Of a stretch of 64,000 nucleotides of DNA, positions 55,305-64,000 are shown piece by piece. Positions within the stretch are counted from its first letter, which is position 1. Every line of letters begins with the position of its first letter. Position numbers and translations under genes: made by a program. The notes beneath the pieces were generated by a model. That model was not told the origin of the DNA. It worked only from the letters and a program-made list of their open reading frames with translations, and made no database searches. This DNA comes from Chrysomallon squamiferum (Eukaryota; Mollusca; Gastropoda; Neomphalida; Peltospiridae), in contig CM022674.1 of the NCBI GenBank assembly GCA_012295275.1, positions 15,534,953 to 15,598,952 on the forward strand, written 5' to 3'.

Positions 55305-56774
55305 GCAATATACACACAGACACACACATTTACTATAATAACACATTTACTTTTCTTCCTACTACTGTGCCCGTGTGTTCATTCTACTTAAAAGTGTTTC
55401 AGTAGATTACACGCCATTTTTTTTTTTTTTTTTTTTTTTAGGCCTACTTAATTTAATTCAAAAACCCTTACACATGAGAGAAGTAAAAGTAAATTTAAAA
55501 TATTTAATTCATATCAGTTTTACTTTTGAGGTACAGCAGTATTATAATTTTATTCAACATTGTTGATAACCCACCCAATATCTTTCTGACTTTAACCTGA
55601 AATCATAGTTCAGAAAAATGACACACTCAGAAAACTGACTGACATTTTAACCAGCTCTCAGTGATAATGCATTCAGCTGAACCAGTGACCTAGAACAAAC
55701 TGCTTTTATAAGAAAGTACATAAAGAAGATGACACTTGAGAGATGGACGTGTTAGTACAGGCATGACTGAATATTGAGAATGAAAAATCATTCCAAACTG
55801 TTTGCTCATTATCCTTTTAATAATTTGTAAAATATCTTCGATTTGTTTGTTAACCATTTTTTAAAATAAATCTGTTGTAAATCAGTTAATAATCATGATG
55901 TTTGTGAATAAAAAATCTTTTTAACTTTTGAATCAAGTTTTAGTTTTTTTATTATTGACTAAATGAATGTGAAACTAATGTAAAATAAAAATATAAATAT
56001 ATATATACTTATATATACATGGATGTGTGTGTGTGTGTGTGTGTGAGTACTACAATAAACATTTAACCTGCTATGCAGGCATATATTTCCATATATGTTC
56101 ATGGTTCTTTACTGCCTGGATTACATTTCAGTTATACAGGCTTTTTTATTGGCTGGCCCAGTTATTCATCCCGAAGATGAAAATACTTCCTGGTAAATCA
56201 ACTTTAATATTTAACTACATAACATTTAACCTGCTACTAATTTCCAATGTTCATGGTTCTTTACTGCCTGGATTACTTTCGTTATACTTTTGTTATCAAG
56301 GCGTTAACGTAATACGTGTAAATGATATTTTTATTGTGTGTAATGTTAACTGATGTTTTGCATGGTGAGTATTTATGTTATTTATAGTATATATGAGTTT
56401 ACGTTAAATATGCTTTGTTTCTACCATCTCTGTCTAAACATAAATAAATATACGTCGTTTACACTGTACTTGGATATACGTAAAAATAACTGTGTTAATT
56501 TTTCCCTTAGGTAAATAGAAATATAAATGTTTATTTTTTCCAAAAGGTTAGCATAAATACAACTTTGTTTACTTTTCCATAGATACACTTAAATTTATCT
56601 TTGTTAATCGTTCCAATAGCTTCACATAGAATAGAACTTGTTAATTTTTTCAGTAAGTATCTTTAGTGTATTACTTATAACATATCATCGAAAAGCATCT
56701 GGAAAGCTGGTATCTTCAATAGTTTTAATGTTTATCAAAAAATATCAATATTTGTTATTTGTTTCCCATCCTAG
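54340..56774 (+). repeat. Upstream region of the receptor gene, partly duplicated and homologous to 6.9-7.8 kb
   Basis: TTAACATTTGAT.ATTC.TAATTT at 54346 matches 6953, and AAATATCTTCGATTTGTTTGTTAACCATTTTTTAAA occurs at 55042 and 55828 and, diverged, near 7540. The stretch TGATTGAACATTGAGAATGAAAAATCATTCC at 54978 recurs at 55764, an internal direct duplication. A smaller duplication (ATGTTCATGGTTCTTTACTGCCTGGATTAC) lies at 56096 and 56248. An ATG at 56177 opens a hydrophobic segment (FNYITFNLLLISNVHG) that could be the signal peptide exon of the next gene, but its donor is weak. Confidence 0.5.
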
Positions 56775-57101
56775 CTAACAGTGCTTGTCCCAGTACCTCA
56801 AATACTGCAGGTATGTAATAAACTCTTTCAGTATTTTTATATTTTGTTTAGGCAACTGGATAATGAGGAAAATTATATATTTTAATGCATAAGTGAATTA
56901 TTCTGTATTAACTGAGTTGCGTATGTGAAGAGATAAAACTATTTTTATGTTGTCACGTTCTCGTTTTTCTGAATGTTATATGTTGATGATCATGGTACAT
57001 TTTTTCTATGATGATATATTTTTAAATTTTGAAAACATAATTTTGTTAGTTTCTTTGTACGTTTTTTAGTTTTTGATGATGTACTATTGCTGTTTTTGGT
57101 G

Positions 57102-57151
<50 letters not shown>

Positions 57152-57741
57152 GTTATTGTTTCAGTGATACATATGTGTAAAGATGAAGCAATCAGTGATG
57201 TTCAAGATTTCTATCTTGACGTGTTTGTAACAGAAAACACGAGTATCACTTGTAACTGTTCTCTTCACTCAACACAAGCAACTCAGATTGGTTTTGTCAT
57301 CGTTCAGGATTCTCAAGAAAACTGTAAATCTGCTCTAACTGTAGAAGAGCCAAGAACTTCTGTACCATTTTCATGTAGAAGCAGTGGAAGTAAAACAACA
57401 TACAAACATGTTATTGATAGTAAAGGATATCTGTTAAGTCTTAACGCAGAATCTGCTCCAGTGAGATCAACTTTATGCATCAATTTCTGGAACATTGGTT
57501 CAGGTAGAAATTTTATTTTAAGTAAACAATTTATGAATGTGGAACATCCATTAATTAGAATATTTATTATTTTAAACTATTTCTGGTCCTAAAGGCTATG
57601 ATTAAAATATGTGATGAATAAATAATTACAATAATGATAATAAGAGTAAAAAACCAAACAAAAACAAGAATTTCTATGATTTGCTAATGATGTTGATGAC
57701 ATTAATAATACCACAATGATGGAGATGATAATAATAATAAC

Positions 57742-57784
<43 letters not shown>

Positions 57785-58911
57785 TCAATAACAACATCAA
57801 CAACAATAATAACCTATTTATGTTACAAACATGTTTACTATTCAAAGCAGGCAGTTTAAGTGTCCAGTGCTTTTCGCCACACAACCATCTAACCACGACA
57901 ACCACACGCACATCAACAGCCAGAACCCCGGAACCGACGTCACCAATATATCCAGACATCACCGACAACAACAGTTAAGGAAAAACCGCATCTACTTCAT
58001 CATTTGCTGCAGAATTATTTGCAGAAGATAAATCGTTTCCAGGTATTATAAGATAGAGATTTTCTGAATCTCTGAGTTTTCAAGGACTCCACCAATGAGT
58101 GTTTCTTTCGTCATATCACTGAAGGTTTTAATAACTGTAGTTATTAACTATACCAAGTTTAAGACCCTGCATATCGTAACAGGGCATAAGCAGACCCTAT
58201 TCGTAATATCAGGGTCTAAGCAGCACGCATTCAAATATTCATGTTTTCTTATATCGTAAGATTAATTTGACCGCACGATCTTTTGTGCTAAGCTTAATTG
58301 ATCACCGATAATCATGGCAATTTTCACTAATGTTTTTACTCTGGGATTCAAAAAAGCTCTTCTGAGATATATCTAATACTGTACACTTAATTCGTATATT
58401 CTATCTTTATTTATTTTCTGCTGGTTATGTCATATGTATTTAAGCAATCCTTTCCATTTAATCGAAAAAGTTAAGACAGCATGACATGTATTCAAATCGT
58501 GAGCAGGGCAAAGCTTTTTGTTTTGAGCACACAAATTAAAAGGGGAGGGTCAATTCGTAAATCACTGCTGTAGTTAAAGCCCATATCGGTTTTAATTCTT
58601 CAGTTGCAGCCGTTGTTGGAGGTGTTGTCGGTGTAGGACTGCTGACTGCTGTTGTGGCTGCTGTCATTATTTACCACAGGTAAAATAGTGACTAATTCGC
58701 GTTAAACTCATTATGTTGTTTTATATACGCACACACACTCTCATCACAAACAGACACGCAAACACGTGCAGAAACACATACATGTACCTTTGGTTTAATT
58801 AATATGAACTTTATTTTATTTGTTGTTTCATAATAATGACAATAATGATGGAGAAGATGATGGTGATGATGATAATAATATATAATGATAATAATAACAA
58901 AAAACAATGGC

Positions 58912-58944
<33 letters not shown>

Positions 58945-58960
58945 TTATAATAATAATAAT

Positions 58961-58996
<36 letters not shown>

Positions 58997-59172
58997 TATA
59001 ATGAAAATAAATATAACAATAATAGTAATAATAACAATAATAAATATTTATACTGACAATGATGATATTAATGGTAGAAATAATAATGATAATAACACTA
59101 TAATAATAGCACCAGCAGCAGCAGCAGTAGTAGTAGTAGTAGTAGTAATAGTAGTAGCAATAATAATAATAA

Positions 59173-59203
<31 letters not shown>

Positions 59204-59711
59204 AATAACAATGACAATAGTAATAATAATAGTGATAATAACGATACTAATAGTGATAATGATGATGAGGATAATACTAATAATGATGATAATAATGATA
59301 CTACTACTACTACTACTAATAATAATAATAATAAACGTTTTCTGCAGAAGAAAGTCAGAAAACTGTAAACAGACTTCAAACAACGACGACGGTAACGTCA
59401 CCAATGATGTAAGTTACTACAACACTGCTAACAACATCAGCATTAACAATACTCATATCGGAAATGATGATGCGACTCCTAGTCCAGTCAACATCAGTGG
59501 TAACGACTACGAACAACTACAACTGAGTCCTGCACAGTATATTAATACAGCAGTCGACGATGACCATGTTTATCTTCATGTCTCCAACACTGATGCTGAA
59601 AGTAGCAATTACGAGCGAATACGTCAGAATGAATCACAGTATGCTAACACGCCATCTAGTGGTGACGGAAGTCACGTGTATCTTGGAATAAGTAAGTCAA
59701 GAGACAAGTGA
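56775..59711 (+). CDS. Single-pass receptor with ITAM/ITIM-like cytoplasmic tail; in-frame stop in stalk
   Basis: In-phase exons: 56775-56810, 57165-57503, 57851-58042, 58604-58679, 59348-59711. The ectodomain exon (about 113 residues) has six Cys and short beta-strand-like segments (SITCNCSL, IGFVIVQD, VPFSCRS). It may be Ig- or CUB-like, but I cannot assign it. A Thr/Pro-rich stalk follows, then a membrane helix (AAVVGGVVGVGLLTAVVAAVIIY). The tail carries YEQL, YINT, YLHV, SNYERI, YANT and YLGI: four YxxPhi motifs (one fits the ITIM pattern) and two YxN Grb2-type sites. YLHV and YERI are spaced nine residues apart, as in an ITAM. A TAA (57976-57978) interrupts the stalk in the same frame that continues to the membrane exon. 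Either the gene is a recent pseudogene or allele, or a soluble form is made. The signal peptide exon is not certain. Confidence 0.65.
57100..57152. repeat. (ATT)n microsatellite before receptor exon
   Basis: ATT triplets just upstream of the acceptor at 57164. Confidence 0.95.
57727..57785. repeat. (AAT)n microsatellite in receptor intron
   Basis: AAT array in the 57504-57850 intron. The antisense poly-Leu frame is an artefact. Confidence 0.95.
58680..59347 (+). other. Receptor intron dominated by triplet repeats
   Basis: AAT, AGC, AGT and AGA arrays (58915-59335), including an (AGA)n run at 59173-59205. The open frame of the last exon runs back through these repeats without being coding there: the acceptor TTCTGCAG at 59340-59347 and the phase set the exon start. 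Confidence 0.8.
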
Positions 59712-59899
59712 AAAATTATGATTGCACCGCGTGCAGTATTGAGAACATATAAACAAAACATAGTTATAATAATAACGATAATTATAACATAATCCGCAAG
59801 ATTACTCTTTCAATGACAATATGAAAATTTCAGGAACATTTATACAAAAGTGATTTTTGTTGTAGAAAATATATGTTGAAATGTTATTGTATTTGGTCT

Positions 59900-60895
59900 A
59901 AATGTACAACACTATGGTATATATTTATTTCTCTGAAAAGTTAAAAATGTCCACTTAAATATACAGAGAAACTCATCAACAATATCAAAATTGCATAAGT
60001 GATATTTTCTGTGTTTCAATATTGAACCGTGTACCAGTTTATATAGGAAGTTGGAAATTATTAACTTTAAATAAAGTTCTAACATTTTTAACTGGCGCAA
60101 AACATTTACTTGAACACACGAATATATACTTCATAAACACATTCATCTAATATTAGAAGCATAATATAAGCTATTACAGAAGCATTCATACTATGGTTAT
60201 AAGATAACAACATTTATAATATACGAGACAGTTTATACTCTTTACAGTTAGCAATGTTTGCCCAAATTGTAAACATTTTTACTGTAACATTTATAGACAA
60301 TACATATCTGCATAATTCACCATAAACCATATATCTTGGTGTTGACTTGTTAACACGTAGTATATATTTGATCAACGTGAGATGATATCTTTCAGTTATA
60401 TTGCAATATTGAAAACTCCTGATTTCTGTGCATATAACAATATTGGTTTTACAATTTTGTCAAACTAATCTAACTAACAGTCGATTGATAAACCTCAGCA
60501 ACAATTTCTATTTCAATATGTTTATATATAAATCTGTTTTTAATTTTGCTGTGGAAAGAAAATCATAATTTTTGACACGGGAGCATTAACTTTTAATTTC
60601 CACGTTTTACAATTCATTTCAAGGCAGTGCAGGTGACGTTGTATATCATCTGTTCCTTCTCCTAATTGTACAGTATCATCAGGATATAACTGCACAAATA
60701 ACTTCAGATATGCATTAATATTTTAGCGAGAAAATCTGTTACCGATTTCAGTTTTATTTAGGAAAAACAATCTCTAAAATATGCATTAATATGAAAATAA
60801 AAAAGATGACGTTTTTCCCCCTTGCGTTATTCCATTATTGGAAGGAAAATATTCTGATTCAATTCTTGATTTTCTACCGTCGCACATATTATTCT
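59900..60895 (-). mobile_element. Decayed LINE, reverse transcriptase 3' part, second copy
   Basis: Colinear with 8118-9110, same orientation. The minus strand shows the tail motif HRKYHLCNFDIVDEF (about 60010-60055) and RT-like sequence around 60690. Multiple stops and frameshifts. It ends abruptly at about 60895, where the foldback structure begins. Confidence 0.7.
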
Positions 60896-61460
60896 GAAAC
60901 ATTGCCACTATTTCCACAACTATTATTACTAGCCCTACTATATCCAATACTGCTATATCCAATACTACTATTATTACTTCAAATACTTTTTCCCAGTACT
61001 ACAATATTTCTATTACTTTTATTACTAGCCCTAACATTTCCATTATTAGCCCTAATATTTCCAGTATTTCTACTATTATTATTAGTAGCCCTACTGTTTC
61101 CACAACAATTATTAGTATTATTACTAACCCTATCATTTCTACTACTATTACTAACACTAGTATATCAGTACTACTGTTATTAATAGCCCTACTATTTCCA
61201 GTACTACTATTATTACTAGCCCTACAATTTCAGTTACTACTACTACTATTACTAGCCCTACTATTTCCATTACCACTACTACTAGTACTATTATTATTAA
61301 TAGCTCTACCATTTCCACTGCTATTATTACGAGCCTTTACTAGCCCTATTATTTCCAGTACTACTACTAACTCTACTACTGTTGACGTTTACCTTGATAT
61401 CCACCTGAACTTACCTTAATTACCGACATCACCTGGAATGAGAAATCAAATGTAAATTAT

Positions 61461-61534
61461 CCGAGCGTGCGAGGATTCGAACTCCAAGCAGGGAGCGTAG
61501 CGAGCGTGAACTCCAACCACGACACCATCCGATC
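61461..61534 (-). repeat. tRNA-derived segment, left arm of foldback
   Basis: On the minus strand: GATCGGATGGTGTCGTGGTT (A-box-like) and GGAGTTCGAATCC (B-box-like, intact TTCGAATCC). One acceptor half has diverged. Mirror copy of 61930-62002. Confidence 0.6.
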
Positions 61535-61929
61535 TCGGACGAGCAACATACGAAAATAACTTCTAGTCAATCCTGCGATCTCCCAACATGGCGATTATCT
61601 GCAGAAGCCGTCATTTTCATTTTATTTTATCTGACTATTTTAAATATATATCCACACATGCGTTAATATTTAGCATAAAAAATAAAATATTTAATAAAAT
61701 AAACATTTATATAAAATTAAAAAAAATGCATTATATAGTTTCTAAAAATAAACATGATGTCATTATTCCCGGAAGTTATATAATTCTTATACTATTGTAG
61801 GATATTATGCAAATTCCGAAAATGGCGGCTTCTACAGATAATCGCCATGTTGGGAGGTAACTCCAAATCGATTGCACAACATCGATCGCAGGATTGACTA
61901 GAAGTTCTTTTCGTATGGTGGTCAACCGA

Positions 61930-62002
61930 GATCGGATGGTGTCGTGGTTAGGGTTCACGCCAGCTACGCTCGCTGCTTGGAGTTCAAATCCTCGCTCCGA
62001 TC
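61930..62002 (+). repeat. tRNA-derived segment, right arm of foldback
   Basis: Seventy-three bases bounded by a perfect 7-bp acceptor-like pair (GATCGGA with TCCGATC), with an A-box-like TGGTGTCGTGGTTAGGG and a B-box-like GTTCAAATCC. The T stem pairs poorly and an anticodon stem is not clear, so this is a SINE-like tRNA derivative and not a functional tRNA gene. Confidence 0.6.
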
Positions 62003-62756
62003 GGATAATTTAACTTTCCTTTCTCGTTCAAGGTCATGTCGGTCATCAGGTAATTAACGCAAATTAAGGGGAACATCAAGATAAGTTAGATAAACGTAAT
62101 AATAGTAGTATTGGAAATAGTAGGGCTAGTAATAATAATAGTAGTAGTATTGGAAATAGTAGGGCTAGTAATAATAATAGTAGTATGAAATAGTAGGGCT
62201 AGTAATAATAGTAGTTGTAAAAATAGTAGGGCTAATAATAATAGTAGTAATGGAAATAGTAGGGCTAATAATAATAGTAATAATAGTAGTAGGGCTAGAA
62301 TAGTAGGGCTAAATGGTAGTAAAATAATAGTAGTACTGGAAATAGTAGGGCTAGTAATAATAATAGTAGTAATGGAAATAGTAGGGCTAATAATAATAGT
62401 ATAATAATAATAATAGTAAATAGGGCTAGGGCTAATAATAGTAGGGCTAAATAATAATAAATAATAATAGTACTGGAAATAGTAGGGCTAGTAATAATAG
62501 TAGTATTGGAAATAGTAGGGCTAGTAATAATAGTAGTAAAATAGTAGGGCTAGTAATAATAGTAGTAGTAAATAGTAGTGAAAAATACTAGGACTAATAA
62601 TAAAAGTAGTAGTACTGGAAATAGTAGGGATAATAATAATAGTAGTATTGGAAATGGTAGGGCTAGTAATAATAGTAGTATTGGAAATGGTAGAGCTAGT
62701 AATTATAGTAGTACTGGAAATAGTAGGGCTAGTAATAATAGTAGTATTGCTTTATT

Positions 62757-63330
62757 AGAATCACCTATTTTTCCTCTACATAAACCATCGTTTTCTCTAC
62801 ATCTATCATTTTGACATTCCCTGCTTTTTGTATCTTCGAATGTTTTCAAGATTTCATCTTCATCTGCTTCTTCGGATGTTGTAGAAAATAGTGTAGTCTG
62901 TAACACTGACCTTCGTTCTAAATATCTACACAATTTGTTATTTTCTGTAAGATCACATCGGTACTGCAACCCGCTTGTTTCTTTCCAATAATCAAAGTGC
63001 CCATTTATTTCATTTTTTTCTATTTTATTTCGGTATCTGTCCAAAGCCTCAATATGACTATATTTCATCAAATTCATCAAATTCAAAGGTCCTTTTGAAA
63101 TAATATTTAACAACGAATCGGTATTTTTTCTTAGATATTTACAAGCTGAGGGATTTTCGTCATTAAGTACAAACTGAGTGTTTCCTTGTTATTGTTCTTT
63201 TTTTGATACATTCAGTGCTGGTTTATAAATACTTTGATGTATTTGAGTGCTGCTTGTAAAAGTCTATCTGTAAAGCAGTTCATCTTTCTTGTATATGTTT
63301 AAATCCACTGAAAATAAAATTAACAATATA
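62757..63330 (-). pseudogene. Minus-strand gene of unknown family, copy C2 (better preserved, probably still broken)
   Basis: Reads from an acceptor-like TTTTCAG at about 63307 down to about 62760. A frame of about 130 codons (63113 downward; extended upstream to about 63175 with NDENPSACKYLRKN) contains LNIISKGPLNLMNLMKYSHI, a charged helix, YLERRSVLQTTLFSTT, then the acidic EEADEDEILKTFEDTKSREC. Stops (for example TAA before QGNTQF) interrupt the frame farther upstream, unless short introns lie there. The family is unknown to me. A diverged copy sits at 843-1900. The 3' end runs into the foldback minisatellite, so its last exon seems to have been cut off by that element. Confidence 0.5.
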
Positions 63331-64000
63331 AAAGAGACAAGTGATGTTTAAAAATAATAAGTATAAAATAGACTTCCATCGTGCTTAAATAAAAAATAAT
63401 AAATAATAATAAAAAAAAAATGATAATAATAAGTAAACAAATAAACAAACAAGGAAGAAATAGATAAATAAATAAATAAATAAATAAGTAAATAAATAAA
63501 GAAACAAACAATCTAAAAACAAATAAATAAATAAATATTAACCAATGAAAGTTACGTAATTTATGTAAGCTTGCAATTTCGATCATGGCCTTATCAGAGG
63601 ACATTTTACTGAATATTTAAATATGTTTTGCGATTTATTCTTATGATACTAGTTATATTTGTAAGGATAGAGAACAACTAACATAGTTCAACAATTAAAT
63701 AAGGAAGTACATACCAGTTACTCCAGGCATATAATATTAGCCTTAGTTATTAGAGTTTGCATAATACTAAAAATGTTACGTTCTTATTGTTTATTTTTAA
63801 TGGACTTCGGTCCTATACGCCCAGTTCAACATAACAAGACAGTAATCGGGTCTCTCCTATAGTGTGTCGATACTGATCGCGACAGGTTGTCTGTCGTTGT
63901 TTTTGCTCTTTTCTTTACCATTTCTTTCTTTGTTTTCTCTTTTTAAGATCAGAAACATATACCCAAACACACACGCACACAGACAAACAAGCGGAGAAAA
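63331..64000. other. AT-rich window end, nothing recognised
   Basis: Contains AAT/AAAT runs at about 63390-63535. The poly-Ile/Phe minus frame is an artefact. No exon supported up to the window end. Confidence 0.45.

Larger units (their letters stand above)
60897..62755. mobile_element. Foldback-type element: about 1.9 kb inverted repeat with minisatellite arms
   Basis: The left arm (about 60897-61618) and right arm (about 61812-62755) are reverse complements around a loop of about 190 bp. Outer parts are a minisatellite with units like TGGAAATAGTAGGGCTAGTAATAATAG (right) and its complement (left). Inner parts contain a tRNA-derived segment and a unique-looking GCCGTCATTTT / AAAATGGCGGC pair. 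No transposase is present. The layout matches foldback elements known from other animals (long inverted repeats made of tandem subrepeats); a non-autonomous mobile element is inferred. Confidence 0.7.

Noticed and set aside
57976-57978. Recoded stop (TAA read as an amino acid)
   Set aside because: TAA acts as a normal stop at the ends of FReD copy 3 and elsewhere here. A mutation or unusual splicing is simpler.
59001-59345. Coding sequence upstream of the receptor tail in the same open frame
   Set aside because: The region is AAT/AGT/AGA triplet repeat. The acceptor at 59347 and the phase from the membrane exon set the exon start.
60791-61183. Leu-rich open frame resembling a membrane protein
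   Set aside because: It spans the junction of LINE debris and the left foldback minisatellite; the leucines come from the ACT/ATT repeats.
61930-62002. Functional tRNA gene
   Set aside because: The acceptor stem pairs perfectly, but the T stem is weak and the anticodon arm unclear, and a mirrored degenerate copy exists. A SINE-like origin fits better.
62578-62814. Asn/Ser-rich open frame (GNGRASNNSS repeats)
   Set aside because: It is the translated foldback minisatellite and has no start context or partner exons.

Overview
The window is AT-rich eukaryotic DNA, dense in microsatellites and with intron-split genes. The mix of fibrinogen-related proteins, a STAND NTPase with ankyrin repeats, an orphan receptor kinase and LINE/Tc1 debris suggests a lophotrochozoan, most likely a gastropod mollusc. 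This assignment is an inference from gene families; no species was identified.

Layout. 0-9 kb: a decayed minus-strand gene of unknown family, several local duplications with exon-like pieces, one candidate first exon, and a block that is a gutted copy of the receptor/LINE region found again at 54-61 kb. 10-26 kb: four tandem plus-strand copies of a gene encoding signal peptide, PAN/apple-like domain and fibrinogen-related domain (FReD). Only copy 3 (19758-22630) is intact in all five exons. Copies 1, 2 and 4 carry nonsense codons, a one-base deletion, missing exons and a Tc1-like insertion. 26-40 kb: a multi-exon gene in which a low-complexity leader and an exon carrying a RHIM-like amyloid motif (core VQIG) are spliced in phase to a STAND-type NTPase and then to a long array of nearly identical ankyrin repeats. 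The array is broken by many frameshifts and ends at a 200-base assembly gap. 40-52.5 kb: a 13-exon transmembrane kinase whose ectodomain looks like a mannose-6-phosphate-receptor homology (MRH) domain. 56.8-59.7 kb: a single-pass receptor with several YxxPhi motifs in its tail and one in-frame stop in its stalk. 59.9-60.9 kb: LINE reverse transcriptase remnant. 60.9-62.75 kb: a large foldback structure whose arms carry a tRNA-derived segment and a minisatellite. 62.76-63.3 kb: second copy of the unknown minus-strand gene.

Taken together this resembles an innate-immunity neighbourhood: secreted lectin-like FReDs, a lectin-like receptor kinase, an ITAM/ITIM-like receptor and a cytosolic NLR-like sensor. 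It is in rapid birth-and-death turnover by tandem duplication. The most interesting unit is the RHIM-like motif / STAND NTPase / ankyrin gene, which has the architecture of an amyloid-signalling NLR-like sensor. Exon limits come from splice consensus, reading phase and comparison between copies, so terminal exons are the least certain.
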